Shown one piece after another: positions 10,113-19,620 of a DNA stretch of 64,000 nt; position 1 is the stretch's first letter; each line of letters begins with the position of its first letter. The stretch lies in contig NZ_CP125669.1 in the NCBI RefSeq assembly GCF_030053775.1, positions 3,343,962 to 3,407,961 of the forward strand, written 5' to 3'. The notes under the pieces were generated by a model, which had not been told where the DNA came from, made no database searches, and saw nothing but the letters and a program-made list of their open reading frames with translations. This stretch comes from Acinetobacter corruptisaponis. GTDB taxonomy: Bacteria; Pseudomonadota; Gammaproteobacteria; Pseudomonadales; Moraxellaceae. Position numbers and translations under genes: made by a program.

Positions 10113-10703
10113 ATGACTGGTCCAACACAAAAAAAACTAACCCAGCAGCAGGCGATTGCGGTGGAACGTGATCTGGCAAAATTTGCCAATACCATGGATA
10201 GTCTGGTCAGGATTCCATTTACCAAGCAGGGCGTGGGAGCCGATGCTGCACTCAGTACCATTCCCTTTGCGGGCGATGTTGCAGGTTTTGTCCTGACGCT
10301 CTACGCCTTTAAAAAGGCAAGGGAAGTGGGTGTTCCACAACATAAACTGAATGGTGTGGTCAGACTGGCGATTATGGATATGCTGGTGGGTTTTGTGCCG
10401 ATTGTTGGCACCCTGTTTGACGTGTTTATTCGTCCGAGCCGCAAGACACTGGACATTGTGCATGAGCATATCCGTGAGGAATATCAGGTATACAGTGACA
10501 TCCATGTGGTGCATCCATTCCTGCATGAATCCCTTGAGCAAAAGCAGAAAACCTCGGCATTCTGGCGTAATCCAATCGTAAGCTGGGTTTGGTTAAGAAT
10601 TCCTGATTTGCTGGGTATTGCGGTACTTATTCTATTGGTGATTGCCATGTGGGCTGGTTTTAGCTATTTATGGCAATTGTATCAGTCTTTCAAGGCTGGT
10701 TAG
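10113..10703 (+). CDS. DUF4112 domain-containing membrane protein
   Basis: This 196-residue protein carries the DUF4112 core: LVRIPFTKQGVGADA, then STIPFAGDVAGFVLTLYAF and MLVGFVPIVGTLFDVFIRPS, with paired proline/glycine-rich hydrophobic segments. One further C-terminal transmembrane helix lies near residues 165-190. The family has no established function. It follows mgtE closely and may be co-transcribed with it. A terminator hairpin follows the stop codon. Confidence is in the family, not the role. Confidence 0.75.
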   Translation: MTGPTQKKLTQQQAIAVERDLAKFANTMDSLVRIPFTKQGVGADAALSTIPFAGDVAGFVLTLYAFKKAREVGVPQHKLNGVVRLAIMDMLVGFVPIVGTLFDVFIRPSRKTLDIVHEHIREEYQVYSDIHVVHPFLHESLEQKQKTSAFWRNPIVSWVWLRIPDLLGIAVLILLVIAMWAGFSYLWQLYQSFKAG

Positions 10704-10720
10704 ATTAACCAAGTAAAAAT

Positions 10721-10744
10721 AAAGCCTCCATTTTGGAGGCTTTA
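10721..10744. terminator. Bidirectional terminator
   Basis: Arms AAAGCCTCC and GGAGGCTTTA surround a 4-base loop. The hairpin lies between the DUF4112 gene and the convergent htpX. Confidence 0.75.
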
Positions 10745-10762
10745 TCGTTTATCTGGTTTAGG

Positions 10763-11668
10763 TTATTGAACATTTAATTGCTGTAAGGCGGCAACACGTT
10801 GTTCAATGGTTGGGTGGGTTTGAAATAAAGCAGCTAAGCTAAAGCCTTGTTCCTTACCTTCCGCAATTGCAAATGCCTTCATTTCTTTCGGCATTTGGTC
10901 TGGCATTTCAGATTCCGCCTGTAAACGAAGCAGGGCAGAAATCATCGCCTGTTTACCAGCCAAACGCGCTCCAGCCTCGTCTGCGCGGTATTCACGTTGA
11001 CGGGAGAACCACATCACAATGGCAGAGGCCAGAATACCGAACACAATGTCAAGTACAATGGTAATGGCAAAATAGGCCAGGCCTGGGGCTTCACCATCTT
11101 CACGACCAAACACGTTACGGTCGATAAAGTCACCTGCGACACGTGCAAAGAACATCACGAAAGCGTTGACCACACCTTGAATCAGGGCAAGTGTCACCAT
11201 GTCACCATTGGCAACGTGTCCGATTTCGTGGGCCAGCACAGCACGAAGTTCATCTTTGTTCATGCGTTCAAGTAGACCTGTGGAAACGGCAACCAGCGCA
11301 TCGTTTTTATTCCAACCTGTTGCAAAGGCATTGGATTGGTAAGATGGGAAAATACCAACCTCAGGCATGTTGATTCCTGCACGTTGGGCTAATTGAGCAA
11401 CTTCCTGCAATAACCATGCTTCCGCCTGGTTACGAGGTGCATTTGGGTCGATTAATTCAGTCCCAGTGGTTTTTTTAGCCATCCACTTTGACATGAACAG
11501 GGAAATAAAAGAACCCACCATACCAAAGACAAAACAGATGACCATCAGGTTGCCTAGGTTTAAGCCACCCGCACCACGGTAACTACCGACACCGAAGAGT
11601 GACAAAATTATGCCAGCTACAACCAGTACCGCGAGGTTGGTTAGCAAGAACAAACCAATCCGCATCAT
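10763..11668 (-). CDS. htpX: Membrane zinc metalloprotease HtpX
   Basis: This 301-residue M48-family protease acts in inner-membrane protein quality control. Two N-terminal transmembrane helices lie at residues 5-30 and 40-62. The catalytic HEIGH is at residues 147-151, two more hydrophobic segments lie near 160-215, and the third zinc ligand is in [10 protein letters not shown]. Length and order match E. coli HtpX. AGAGGG precedes two adjacent ATGs (11668 and 11665). I keep the outer one. The gene is isolated, between two other minus-strand or convergent genes. Confidence 0.93.
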   Translation of the reverse strand: MMRIGLFLLTNLAVLVVAGIILSLFGVGSYRGAGGLNLGNLMVICFVFGMVGSFISLFMSKWMAKKTTGTELIDPNAPRNQAEAWLLQEVAQLAQRAGINMPEVGIFPSYQSNAFATGWNKNDALVAVSTGLLERMNKDELRAVLAHEIGHVANGDMVTLALIQGVVNAFVMFFARVAGDFIDRNVFGREDGEAPGLAYFAITIVLDIVFGILASAIVMWFSRQREYRADEAGARLAGKQAMISALLRLQAESEMPDQMPKEMKAFAIAEGKEQGFSLAALFQTHPTIEQRVAALQQLNVQ

Positions 11669-11883
11669 TGAGAAAACCCTCTTATAAAGAAAAAGTGATC
11701 TGATTTATAAATTATAAACCATACCGTTAATATGCAGGGTGAACCCCAAAAATTCAAGAAAAAAAATAGGGATTGATACATTTAATCAATAAAACAATGA
11801 ACTGACGCTTAAACAGGGACTTAAAAGCAAATTTTTATAAAAAACAGCTAAAATCATCAGGTGAGAATAGATGAAGTAAATTG

Positions 11884-12765
11884 CTAGTCACTCAGGCGAA
11901 TTCGGGCAGATGCAGTGGCATTGCTGGTGGTATATGTTCCCATCGGTGCATCAGTGAAAGTACCATCTGACAGGGTGATAATTTGACGGCTGTACTGTTT
12001 GGCCGTTGGTGCGGGTTCGGTAGGGTTGTTGGAATTCGTGGAATAATTGGCGGATTGCGCCAGCACTTGTCCGTTTGGAGTATTGTTGCTTGAGTCAGAA
12101 AGCGGGGTGCCCAGACCTGATGAATAAAGGTTTTGCAGGCGGCTGGTAACACGGCGTACATAGTCCTGAGTTTCACGGAACGGGGGAATACCGCCGTATT
12201 TGTCCACATTGCCTTCACCCGCATTATAAGCGGCAATTGCAAGACGGGTGTCACCGTTAAAACGTTTTAATAGCCAGCTTAGATATTTGACCCCACCAAA
12301 AATATTCTGCTGTGGGTCGTAGGCATTATTGACATTAAAGCGACGGGCTGTTGCAGGCATGAGTTGCATCAGGCCCTGTGCCCCTACAGGTGAGCGTGCA
12401 TTAATGTTAAAGCCCGATTCGGTGTGCATGATGGCCTTAACCAAACCCTCTGAAACGCCATGTTGCTGGGCGGCCTGCCGAATCAGTTGGTCAAATGCAT
12501 TTTTATTACGGCTGTAGCTTGGCAGAACAGAAGCTTCGCTCGCGCCCCAGTTACTATAACTGTGAATGTTACTGTCAGGATAATAGGTGGCTTTCACCAC
12601 TTTTAAATGATTATATTCTGCTTTCTTGCGGTTGGTCAGCAGGGTGGTGCCATTGGTGTCTTTAAATTGATAAATGGTCTGCCCAGCATACGAGGTCGAT
12701 ACTGTGCTATGAAAAAAACCGATTGACCCCAAACAAAGAGCAAAAAAATAAGTTGTTTTGTCCAT
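11884..12765 (-). CDS. Secreted SLT-type lytic transglycosylase
   Basis: The protein has a signal peptide (MDKTTYFFALCLGSIGFFHS, cleavage after SYA), then a DUF4124-like segment YQFKDTNGTTLLTNRK, then a goose-lysozyme-like SLT domain at about residues 80-200. That domain has the catalytic glutamate in HTESGFN and the conserved GAQGLMQLMPATA and IAAYNAGEGNV motifs. It should cleave peptidoglycan glycan strands in the periplasm, forming 1,6-anhydro ends. The tail after residue 210 is low-complexity. An upstream GTG at 12804 would add 13 polar residues before the signal peptide and is less likely. Confidence 0.85.
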   Translation of the reverse strand: MDKTTYFFALCLGSIGFFHSTVSTSYAGQTIYQFKDTNGTTLLTNRKKAEYNHLKVVKATYYPDSNIHSYSNWGASEASVLPSYSRNKNAFDQLIRQAAQQHGVSEGLVKAIMHTESGFNINARSPVGAQGLMQLMPATARRFNVNNAYDPQQNIFGGVKYLSWLLKRFNGDTRLAIAAYNAGEGNVDKYGGIPPFRETQDYVRRVTSRLQNLYSSGLGTPLSDSSNNTPNGQVLAQSANYSTNSNNPTEPAPTAKQYSRQIITLSDGTFTDAPMGTYTTSNATASARIRLSD

Positions 12766-13048
12766 CGTTATAATATTCACAAAAGATGAGCTTAAGTTCT
12801 TCACAGCAGTTTAACAAAAAAAAGCATAAAAAGTACTTTGGCTACAATTTTTTTATTTTTCACTGTCTGACAAAAATCAAGTCATTTTGTGCGAATGTTC
12901 AGCAAAAAAAATTAAAATATTTTTTTTAAAATCGAAGTATTGACTTATATAACCTATTGATTTTATTTTGATAAAAACATTGGTTAAAAAATGATCAATT
13001 TAATCGAACGCCTTATTTTAAGATAAAAACAGTTTGTCAATAGCGTAG

Positions 13049-13093
13049 AAATCCACAATTTTATCCACAGGTTTTGTGGAAAACTGTGGAAAA
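13049..13093. other. Cluster of DnaA-box-like 9-mers
   Basis: TTATCCACA at 13061-13069 is a perfect consensus DnaA box. It is flanked by AATCCACAA and by two inverted near-matches, TGTGGAAAA-type, at about 13076 and 13085. The upstream bases are very AT-rich. No dnaA, dnaN or rpmH gene is near. The other bases between 12766 and 13261 show no gene. Confidence 0.4.
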
Positions 13094-13261
13094 GTTTGAA
13101 ATATAAGCAATCCAGACAATTTTTACTTATTTTGGTCAGAATTTTACCAGTATGAAACTCTAATATGACGATTCAAAGAAATTGAAAAATTCTTTAGGTG
13201 CGCATTTTTTCGGAATCAGATAAAATCTTGCGGTATTTTTGTTTATGGGTAAATCACGTCT

Positions 13262-14167
13262 ATGTACGCGCCAGTCGAGTCCAACCAAGGATTTAATTTC
13301 AAGCCTGAACTTCCGACCAGTTCGGCATATTATCGCCTGTTGAAAAAGCTGCGTCGTCAAGTTGGACATGCGATTCGTGATTACAACATGATCGAGGATG
13401 GCGACAAGGTCATGGTCTGTGTTTCGGGCGGTAAGGACAGCTACACCTTGCTGGACATCCTGTTGCAGTTCAAGCGTATTGCACCAATCAATTTCGATAT
13501 TGTTGCGGTGAATCTGGACCAGAAACAGCCTGGCTTCCCAGAAGACGTTTTGCCACGTTATATGGAAGAGAACAACATTCCCTACTACATCCTTGAAAAA
13601 GACACCTATACCATCACCAAGCGTTTAACACCTGAGGGCAAGACCTATTGCGCTGTGTGCTCACGCCTGCGCCGTGGTTCCCTCTATGGCTTTGCCCAGG
13701 AGATTGGTGCAACCAAGGTCGCGTTGGGACACCATCGTGATGACATCATGGCCACGTTTTTCCTGAACCTATTCCATGGCGGTAGCCTAAAGGCAATGCC
13801 ACCGAAATTACTGTCTTCAGATAAAAAGAATATCCTGATTCGTCCTTTGGCCTATGTCGAGGAAAAAGACATTATCAAGTATGCAGAATTGCGTAAGTTC
13901 CCAATTATTCCTTGTAACCTGTGTGGTTCACAGGAAAACTTACAGCGTGCCATCATCAATGACATGCTGCGTGAGTGGGATAGACAATATCCGAAACGCC
14001 TGCACAGCATCTTTGGCGCATTGCAGAACGTTTCTCCATCACAACTGGCTGACCGTGAGTTATTCGACTTTGAGGCGCTGGACGGGCAACGTGAGTTTGA
14101 TATGAAAGATCCTGAGGAGATGAAGAATCGTCTGGATGTGGTGAACCTCAGCTTTGCTGCGGAATAA
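13262..14167 (+). CDS. ttcA: tRNA 2-thiocytidine(32) synthetase TtcA
   Basis: This 301-residue enzyme thiolates cytidine 32 of some tRNAs, using ATP and an iron-sulfur cluster. The PP-loop SGGKDS lies at residues 55-60. The cluster and catalytic cysteines sit in [10 protein letters not shown] (130 and 133) and CNLCGSQ (about 221 and 224). [13 protein letters not shown] is the conserved substrate motif. Length matches the family. The ATG at 13262 has no strong ribosome-binding site, but there is no better in-frame alternative upstream. A terminator hairpin follows. Confidence 0.93.
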   Translation: MYAPVESNQGFNFKPELPTSSAYYRLLKKLRRQVGHAIRDYNMIEDGDKVMVCVSGGKDSYTLLDILLQFKRIAPINFDIVAVNLDQKQPGFPEDVLPRYMEENNIPYYILEKDTYTITKRLTPEGKTYCAVCSRLRRGSLYGFAQEIGATKVALGHHRDDIMATFFLNLFHGGSLKAMPPKLLSSDKKNILIRPLAYVEEKDIIKYAELRKFPIIPCNLCGSQENLQRAIINDMLREWDRQYPKRLHSIFGALQNVSPSQLADRELFDFEALDGQREFDMKDPEEMKNRLDVVNLSFAAE

Positions 14168-14201
14168 TCCATATAATCTTCTGCCATAATCAAATAACTT
14201 G

Positions 14202-14237
14202 ACCGCAATACATGATGAAATCTGTATTGCGGTTTTT
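14202..14237 (+). terminator. Terminator after ttcA
   Basis: Arms ACCGCAATACA and TGTATTGCGGT surround a 10-base loop and run into a T-run. Confidence 0.75.
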
Positions 14238-14458
14238 TATGATTTTATTTACAAACAATTTGCACTAAAAAAATTCAAATTTTGATCAATAAGCGATAAA
14301 GGTAGCAATAAGCATCTAAAAAATTCAGTTCGAGGTACAAAAAAGCATAGCCTAAACTAAAAATTACATGCTATAACAGGGCACAAGCAAATTGCTTCAT
14401 GTGATGTCGTCTGGATAGATGGCACAAGAAATTGAACAAATACATTTGAGGAAGAATC

Positions 14459-14842
14459 ATGGCTGCATTTTTAACTGATGATTGGTTTGCAACTGTTGAA
14501 AAACTTACTGCTGAGGCGGGTGATTTAAACTTACCACCAGCACTTGCGAATTTAGCGATTAACTTGGTTGTTACAGATGCGGCTGGTAATACAGAGTTGG
14601 CTTTAGATGCGGGTAAAATCCAAAAGGGTTTATCTCCAAACGCTAAAACCACTTTGAACATGGATGCGGAAACTTTACGTAAAGTATTCCTTGAGTTTGA
14701 CATGGCTGCTGCGATGCAGGCATTCATGACAGGTAAAATCAAGGTTCAAGGCGATATGTCCCAGCTTATGGCTTTACAGACAGCTAAACCAAGCCAGGAA
14801 CAAAAAGACCTATTCAAGAAAGTGCTTGAGCAAACTGCTTAA
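14459..14842 (+). CDS. SCP2 sterol-binding-domain protein
   Basis: This 127-residue cytoplasmic protein matches the SCP2 lipid-carrier fold. Visible motifs are INLVVTDAAGNTELALD, then the FMTGKIKVQGDMSQLMALQ block that gives the family its hydrophobic tunnel. Bacterial members bind lipids or quinone-like ligands and are often uncharacterised. GAGGA sits seven bases ahead of the ATG. It is a single gene with a strong terminator behind it. Confidence 0.8.
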   Translation: MAAFLTDDWFATVEKLTAEAGDLNLPPALANLAINLVVTDAAGNTELALDAGKIQKGLSPNAKTTLNMDAETLRKVFLEFDMAAAMQAFMTGKIKVQGDMSQLMALQTAKPSQEQKDLFKKVLEQTA

Positions 14843-14854
14843 TTGTTTTCTGAA

Positions 14855-14888
14855 CAAAAAAAGCTTACCCAAAGGTAAGCTTTTTTTG
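14855..14888. terminator. Bidirectional terminator
   Basis: Arms AAAAAAAGCTTACC and GGTAAGCTTTTTTT surround the loop CAAA. The hairpin lies between the SCP2 gene and the convergent transglycosylase gene. Confidence 0.8.
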
Positions 14889-14901
14889 TTCCTGTCTGGA
14901 T

Positions 14902-16011
14902 TCAGACATCAATGCGGTTACTGGTTTTGATGTGCTCTAGATAGGTGCGGATACGGGTGACGTATTGAACCGCTTGCTTATAGCGACCATTGCGTGCCTG
15001 ATTGCGCTGTAAATAGTCATATAGGTTCACCCACTGATTTGGGTCCTTGCCTTGAGCCTTGATCCGTTTCTGAATCTGGTTCACTGCACCAGGTCCCATG
15101 TTGTATGCCACCAGCGCATACCAGTTACGGTCTGGGTAGGCTACATTGGCATATTGATCCAGCATCAGGTCATAATACTTCGCACCACCCTGAATACTCT
15201 GTATTGGATCAGATCGGTTACTGACACCCATTGCCTGCGCTGTACTGTTGGTCAGCATCATTAAGCCGCGGACACCCGTGGGAGACACCGAGCTAGGCTT
15301 TAGGTAAGACTCCTGATAGCCAATTGCTGCCAACAGGTGCCAATCCAGATTGTATTTTGCAGCACTCTGTTTAAAGCTCGCCTTATAAATCGGTAAACGT
15401 TGATTCAGGTCTTTCTGAATAGTCGACCAGGATTCAGGTTTGACCACATTCCGATTATAGAAAGAGGCGAGTTGTTGAGTGGTGCCTGATTGCTTGCTCT
15501 GACAGACAAAACCACTGGCTGTCAGGGTAAGGGGATCATCAGCCTGTTTAAACACCCAGTTAAGCTGGGGATTTAGTCCGTTACGGCTCAAACTTGCTTG
15601 ATCACCACAGCTTGCCGAGAAAGAAACCAGTTGTTTGCTCTCAATTGTGGCAAGTGTTGCCGTGGTCATGGCTAGGTTGGCCTTGCCTTGGGCAACCCAT
15701 TTCAATGCGGTTGCATTGTCTGGAACAGTTTTAAAGTCAAGTTTTACGTTGAGGCTCTGTGCATAGTTGCGGGCTAAATCATAGCCGAAACCATGCAGAA
15801 ACTGACCGTCTTTAAAAACAGTAGTTGGGTTTTCAACTGCAACCACTGTTAAAACATTGGTTGTCACAACCGTGTTGTATTGATGTGATTTTTCTGCATT
15901 CAAGCTATTGAATGGCATAATGACGATGCCTAAAGCAAGGGCCTGGAATGGTAGCTTGGAAGATAAAGAGTTAAGGCTAGGCCTAGACCCAGAACTTGAA
16001 TTACTGTGCAT
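14902..16011 (-). CDS. MltF-like lytic transglycosylase with solute-binding-like domain
   Basis: This 369-residue exported protein has a hydrophobic signal segment at residues 18-38. A shortened bacterial extracellular solute-binding-like region follows (about 45-175, GFGYDLARNYAQSLNVKLDFKTV and related text). The C-terminal SLT domain (about 205-355) contains the catalytic-glutamate motif AAIGYQESYL, then GVRGLMMLTNSTAQ and LVAYNMGPGAV. This two-domain order is that of MltF, which cleaves peptidoglycan. It is shorter than E. coli MltF, with the loss in the first domain. GGAG precedes the ATG at a good distance. Confidence 0.8.
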   Translation of the reverse strand: MHSNSSSGSRPSLNSLSSKLPFQALALGIVIMPFNSLNAEKSHQYNTVVTTNVLTVVAVENPTTVFKDGQFLHGFGYDLARNYAQSLNVKLDFKTVPDNATALKWVAQGKANLAMTTATLATIESKQLVSFSASCGDQASLSRNGLNPQLNWVFKQADDPLTLTASGFVCQSKQSGTTQQLASFYNRNVVKPESWSTIQKDLNQRLPIYKASFKQSAAKYNLDWHLLAAIGYQESYLKPSSVSPTGVRGLMMLTNSTAQAMGVSNRSDPIQSIQGGAKYYDLMLDQYANVAYPDRNWYALVAYNMGPGAVNQIQKRIKAQGKDPNQWVNLYDYLQRNQARNGRYKQAVQYVTRIRTYLEHIKTSNRIDV

Positions 16012-16383
16012 GTTGTCTCCGCTACAGGTAATTTATGCCCTAAAAATTGAGGCAAAACTTCACCACAACTTCTAAAAGTTGATAAATTAAATCGGGGTGG
16101 GCAAGTCATGAACGTCATTCAAAATGACATTGGGTTAATGGAAAAATGATGAAAATGTTTCACATCATTTACAAAGTGTATAAAAAGTAAACGAAAAACT
16201 AACTTAGGAGCGCATCTTAAGCGTCAGAAAGAAGCTTGTCAAATTTTGATCAGTAAAAATATGAGAAATACATCACAAACACATGATTTGAAAAAGAATA
16301 AAATTTATACACTTTAGTCGTGTTGAAATAAGGAATACAATGCAAAAACTTGTAAATGGATTGTTGTTGTAGCGTTTTTAAAT
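16012..16383 (+). promoter_or_regulatory. Upstream region of host greB with a possible 10-codon leader ORF
   Basis: This AT-rich gap lies between divergent genes. At 16340-16372 a tiny frame (MQKLVNGLLL, stop) is preceded by a good AAGGA and ends 11 bases before the host greB ATG. It could be a leader peptide or chance. No other gene is visible. Confidence 0.3.
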
Positions 16384-16527
16384 ATGAAATCGAACTTGAT
16401 CACACGTAATGGGCATGACTTGCTAGTTGCTGAATTAAAAAAACTATGGCATGACGAACGTCCAGAAATCACCAAAAAGGTAAACTGGGCCGCAAGTTTG
16501 GGAGATCGTTCAGAAAATGCAGATTAG
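16384..16527 (+). pseudogene. greB: Host greB, 5' fragment (codons 1-47)
   Basis: The frame encodes the N-terminal coiled-coil start of transcription elongation factor GreB (MKSNLITRNGHDLLVAELKK and onward to AASLGDRSENAD). It then meets a TAG supplied by foreign sequence. The rest of the gene resumes at 31821 with TAT CAA TAT (YQYNK). Joining 16524 to 31821 restores one continuous 162-codon GreB frame, so the gene was split cleanly by the 15.3-kb insertion. The truncated product would lack the whole C-terminal polymerase-binding domain. Confidence 0.93.
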
Positions 16528-16546
16528 AAAAAATAACCCTATATTT

Positions 16547-16623
16547 CATACTAAAATAATAATTATTAATAAAAAACAAAATCTTATAAATAGTATGTAT
16601 ACTATTTAGTTGTACTATTATAC
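16547..16623. repeat. Left-end palindromic motifs of the element
   Basis: AAATAGTATGTATACTATTT at 16588-16607 is a 20-bp near-palindrome. Partial copies lie on either side (CATACTA at 16547 and TACTATTATAC at about 16613). The same ATACTA/TAGTAT half-sites occur at the right end. Confidence 0.6.
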
Positions 16624-16708
16624 TTCAGTTACAATTCAATAATGGATCTAAAGTTTAACTAGTTGAAAAATAGAATACTTTAAGAAATTATTGATAAAAT
16701 TTTCCACA

Positions 16709-17986
16709 ATGACTAAACAAAATATCTTAATACACGTTATAGATGATGAATCAAAAACTTATGATTTACTTATTAAGGATTATTGGGCATTAAGTTGGGA
16801 AACACATGATTTTGAATATTCATTAAAAAATCTTGTAAAAAAACATGGATTCAATAATATTTCTAACTTAGAAGCTATCATTGCTAAATTTAGTTTTGTT
16901 ACATCTACTATTGAAAATTCAAATTGTCTTAGTTGTAATCAAAAAATTAAGGCTAGATCACGTATGGAGTTAAAAAAGCTTTTTCAAAATGAATTAAGTT
17001 GCCAAAATTGTTTAAGTAAAGATATAAATAACCAAGCTGAAGTAATTATAGAAAAAATTGAATCAGTTATAAAAGATGACTATTCATTTTTATTTATGAA
17101 AAATTCATTTAATTTAACTTATTTAGAAAAAATTTATTTGTATCTAATTGCTCTTAAATGCCAAGTAAATCAGCATGGTAAATTGGATAAAGAAATTTGG
17201 AAAGATATGTTTATTACTGAAAGAGCTAATCAGAACTTCTTAATTAAGTCATTGTATAAAAAAAGAGTCATTTTTAATAGTAAAAAAACAGATGAAATTA
17301 TAGGGGTATTTAATGATGCAAACAAATTTTTTTATAAAAACTCACATTTAATACGTGCTGAACTATCTAGTAGATATAAAAAATACAAGTATATTTTTTT
17401 TGATGGGAACACCTTTTTAAATTTAGATCTAATTAGTGGAAGTTTTAACCAAATGTTGGAAGAATTAAGTATAGAATTAGACTATTATGAACTGGATTAT
17501 TTGGATATTAAAGAAATTAGAGAGTTTGTTATCGAGCAAAAGAAAATTGATGCATATGAGCTAATTTTAAATATACAAAAATATAAACCCATCCCAATTG
17601 AAAAATCTATTGAATTGGATCACGTAATTATTGAGTTAGTTGAAAAGTATAATCTCTTAGTTGTAAATAGTATGTTAAGTTATCATGCGGATAAAGTTGC
17701 TTCAAATTTGTATAGCTTAGAGCATGGAGAAAGAAAAGATAGATATTATTCTGTGAATAAGATGTTTATCGCGAGGATCACATCTTACTTAGAACATTGT
17801 AAGTTAAATAATAAAGTTCCATCTCATACACGAAATATTGGATTTAATTGGAGTTATACTTGCTTAGAGTACTTTGTTAGTAAAAGTATAATAAATGATG
17901 GACTCTCTTGGACTACTTTTAGTGGTGATGAGTTAATTCATAAGTGGTTAAATAGTGATAAAGTAACGATAAAACCTGATTTTTAA
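16709..17986 (+). CDS. Unknown cargo protein with two CxxC pairs
   Basis: I do not recognise this 425-residue protein. It is lysine- and asparagine-rich, with no signal peptide or membrane helix. A likely zinc-binding module lies near residues 70-105 (CLSC, then CQNC about 28 residues later). The rest is predicted helical and ends in a tryptophan-rich segment (FNWSY, GLSWTT). It is the first gene inside the left end of the element, facing inward, next to a type III restriction-modification pair. A defence role is therefore a guess from position only. The frame is open from a TTG at 16691, but the ATG at 16709 looks more natural. Neither has a clear ribosome-binding site. Confidence 0.6.
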   Translation: MTKQNILIHVIDDESKTYDLLIKDYWALSWETHDFEYSLKNLVKKHGFNNISNLEAIIAKFSFVTSTIENSNCLSCNQKIKARSRMELKKLFQNELSCQNCLSKDINNQAEVIIEKIESVIKDDYSFLFMKNSFNLTYLEKIYLYLIALKCQVNQHGKLDKEIWKDMFITERANQNFLIKSLYKKRVIFNSKKTDEIIGVFNDANKFFYKNSHLIRAELSSRYKKYKYIFFDGNTFLNLDLISGSFNQMLEELSIELDYYELDYLDIKEIREFVIEQKKIDAYELILNIQKYKPIPIEKSIELDHVIIELVEKYNLLVVNSMLSYHADKVASNLYSLEHGERKDRYYSVNKMFIARITSYLEHCKLNNKVPSHTRNIGFNWSYTCLEYFVSKSIINDGLSWTTFSGDELIHKWLNSDKVTIKPDF

Positions 17987-18072
17987 TTTTTAGCAGTAAA
18001 AAATCTAATCAACATTTAAAGGCTAGTTTTTGATAAAATAAAGTCATATTTTATCTTACATTCAGTGATGTT

Positions 18073-19611
18073 ATGCCTTTACTTGATTGGGTCAATCGAA
18101 ACCAAGCTGAAGAAACAGCAACCAATGTGCCTTATCATCTTTTAAAATTTGAACAATCATATGGTGATAAGCAACAAGCAAAAGAAAACCTAATTATTCA
18201 AGGTGACAATTTACAGGCATTGAAAGCATTGCTCCCGCTTTATGGAGGTCAAGTAAAATGTATCTTCATTGACCCTCCATACAATACACAATCAGCTTTT
18301 GAGCACTATGATGACAAGCTAGAACATGCTCAGTGGCTTTCTATGATGTATCCACGCTTGCAACTGTTAAAAGAGCTTTTAGCTGATGATGGCTCTATTT
18401 GGATCACGTTGGATGATAATGAAGCGCACTATCTAAAAGTAATGTGTGATGAGGTATTTACAAGAAACAATTTTGTCGCAAATGTTGTTTGGCAAAAAAG
18501 AACCTCCCCAGATATGAGAAGTACTTTAGGTGCGGGGCATGACAATATTTTAGTTTATGCTAAGCATTTCAGTTCGTTTAAAAAAATTCTGAAAAAAGTT
18601 CCTAAAACTGCTGAACAAATAAAAACATATAAAAATCCTGATAATGATCCGAGAGGACCATGGGTATCTTCCGATTATACTGCTCAAGGATTTCGCCCAA
18701 ATCAAATGTATACAATAACTACCCCAAACGGTAATAAATATACGCCTCCTGCAGGAACATGCTGGAAAAATATTGAAGAAGTATTTTTACAGCTCGTAAA
18801 TGACGGAAGAATGTGGTTTGGTAAAGATGGTGGAGGTATGCCTCGCCGAAAAACATATCTATCTGAATCAGAGGGACAAAATGCTTGGACATGGTGGACT
18901 AATGCTGAAGTTGGACATACACAAGAAGCTAAAAAAGAAGTAAATAATTTATTTGGTGTAGAGAATACATTTGATACACCTAAGCCAGAACGGCTATTAG
19001 AACGTATCTTACATTTATCAACTAATACAAAAGATATAGTTCTTGACTCTTTTTTAGGCTCAGGAACAACGTCTGCTGTCGCTCATAAAATGGGAAGACG
19101 TTATATTGGGATTGAAATGGGGGAGCATGCAAAAACCCATGTGATCCCACGTCTTGAAAAAGTCATTGAGGGTGAACAAGGCGGTATTTCCAAAACTGTT
19201 AATTGGCAAGGCGGTGGTGGATTCAGTTTTTATACTTTAGGTAATCCAGTATTTGATGATAATGGCTTTTTAAATGCTGAAGTTAAGTTTAAAGACCTTG
19301 CTAGTTATGTATGGTGGTTAGAAACAAAATTTGCATTAAACCAAACTGAAAATTTTGATAATCCATTCTTAGGTATTCATGAAAGTACAGCCTACTATTT
19401 GCTGTATAACGGTATTTTAGGTGATCGACGACCAAATGGTGGAAATGTCCTTACGTCATCTGTATTGAATCATTTGAATGAATGTCATGCCCATGATGGT
19501 AAACGAATCGTGATTGGCGAAGCCTCCCGTTTAAGTCCTGCTCGATTGGAAGCATTGAATATCGAGTTTAAACAAATTCCATATTCACTCTATGGCAATA
19601 AGGCTAAGTAA
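18073..19611 (+). CDS. mod: Type III restriction-modification DNA methyltransferase (Mod)
   Basis: This 512-residue beta-class amino-methyltransferase has the catalytic DPPY at residues 67-70 ahead of the AdoMet-binding FLGSGTT near 326-332. That circular order is typical of type III Mod subunits. The C-terminal KMGRRYIGIEMGEH is also conserved. The segment between the two motifs carries the putative target-recognition region (about 130-290). It should methylate adenine in an asymmetric site and form a complex with Res. It is shorter than classical Mod proteins of about 640 residues. The ATG is 9 bp upstream of res territory only at its 3' end: the stop is 9 bases before the res start, so the two are co-transcribed. 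Confidence 0.88.
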   Translation: MPLLDWVNRNQAEETATNVPYHLLKFEQSYGDKQQAKENLIIQGDNLQALKALLPLYGGQVKCIFIDPPYNTQSAFEHYDDKLEHAQWLSMMYPRLQLLKELLADDGSIWITLDDNEAHYLKVMCDEVFTRNNFVANVVWQKRTSPDMRSTLGAGHDNILVYAKHFSSFKKILKKVPKTAEQIKTYKNPDNDPRGPWVSSDYTAQGFRPNQMYTITTPNGNKYTPPAGTCWKNIEEVFLQLVNDGRMWFGKDGGGMPRRKTYLSESEGQNAWTWWTNAEVGHTQEAKKEVNNLFGVENTFDTPKPERLLERILHLSTNTKDIVLDSFLGSGTTSAVAHKMGRRYIGIEMGEHAKTHVIPRLEKVIEGEQGGISKTVNWQGGGGFSFYTLGNPVFDDNGFLNAEVKFKDLASYVWWLETKFALNQTENFDNPFLGIHESTAYYLLYNGILGDRRPNGGNVLTSSVLNHLNECHAHDGKRIVIGEASRLSPARLEALNIEFKQIPYSLYGNKAK

Positions 19612-19620
19612 GGATTATTC

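Noticed and set aside
10137..10541. Minus-strand 134-codon frame opposite the DUF4112 gene
   Set aside because: It is a shadow of a well-supported gene, with His/Gln-rich, non-family text.
12766..12804. GTG start for the lytic transglycosylase
   Set aside because: It would put 13 polar residues before the signal peptide, and no ribosome-binding site supports it.
13021..13100. Chromosomal origin oriC
   Set aside because: No dnaA, dnaN, rpmH or gidA gene is near. The DnaA boxes alone are not enough.
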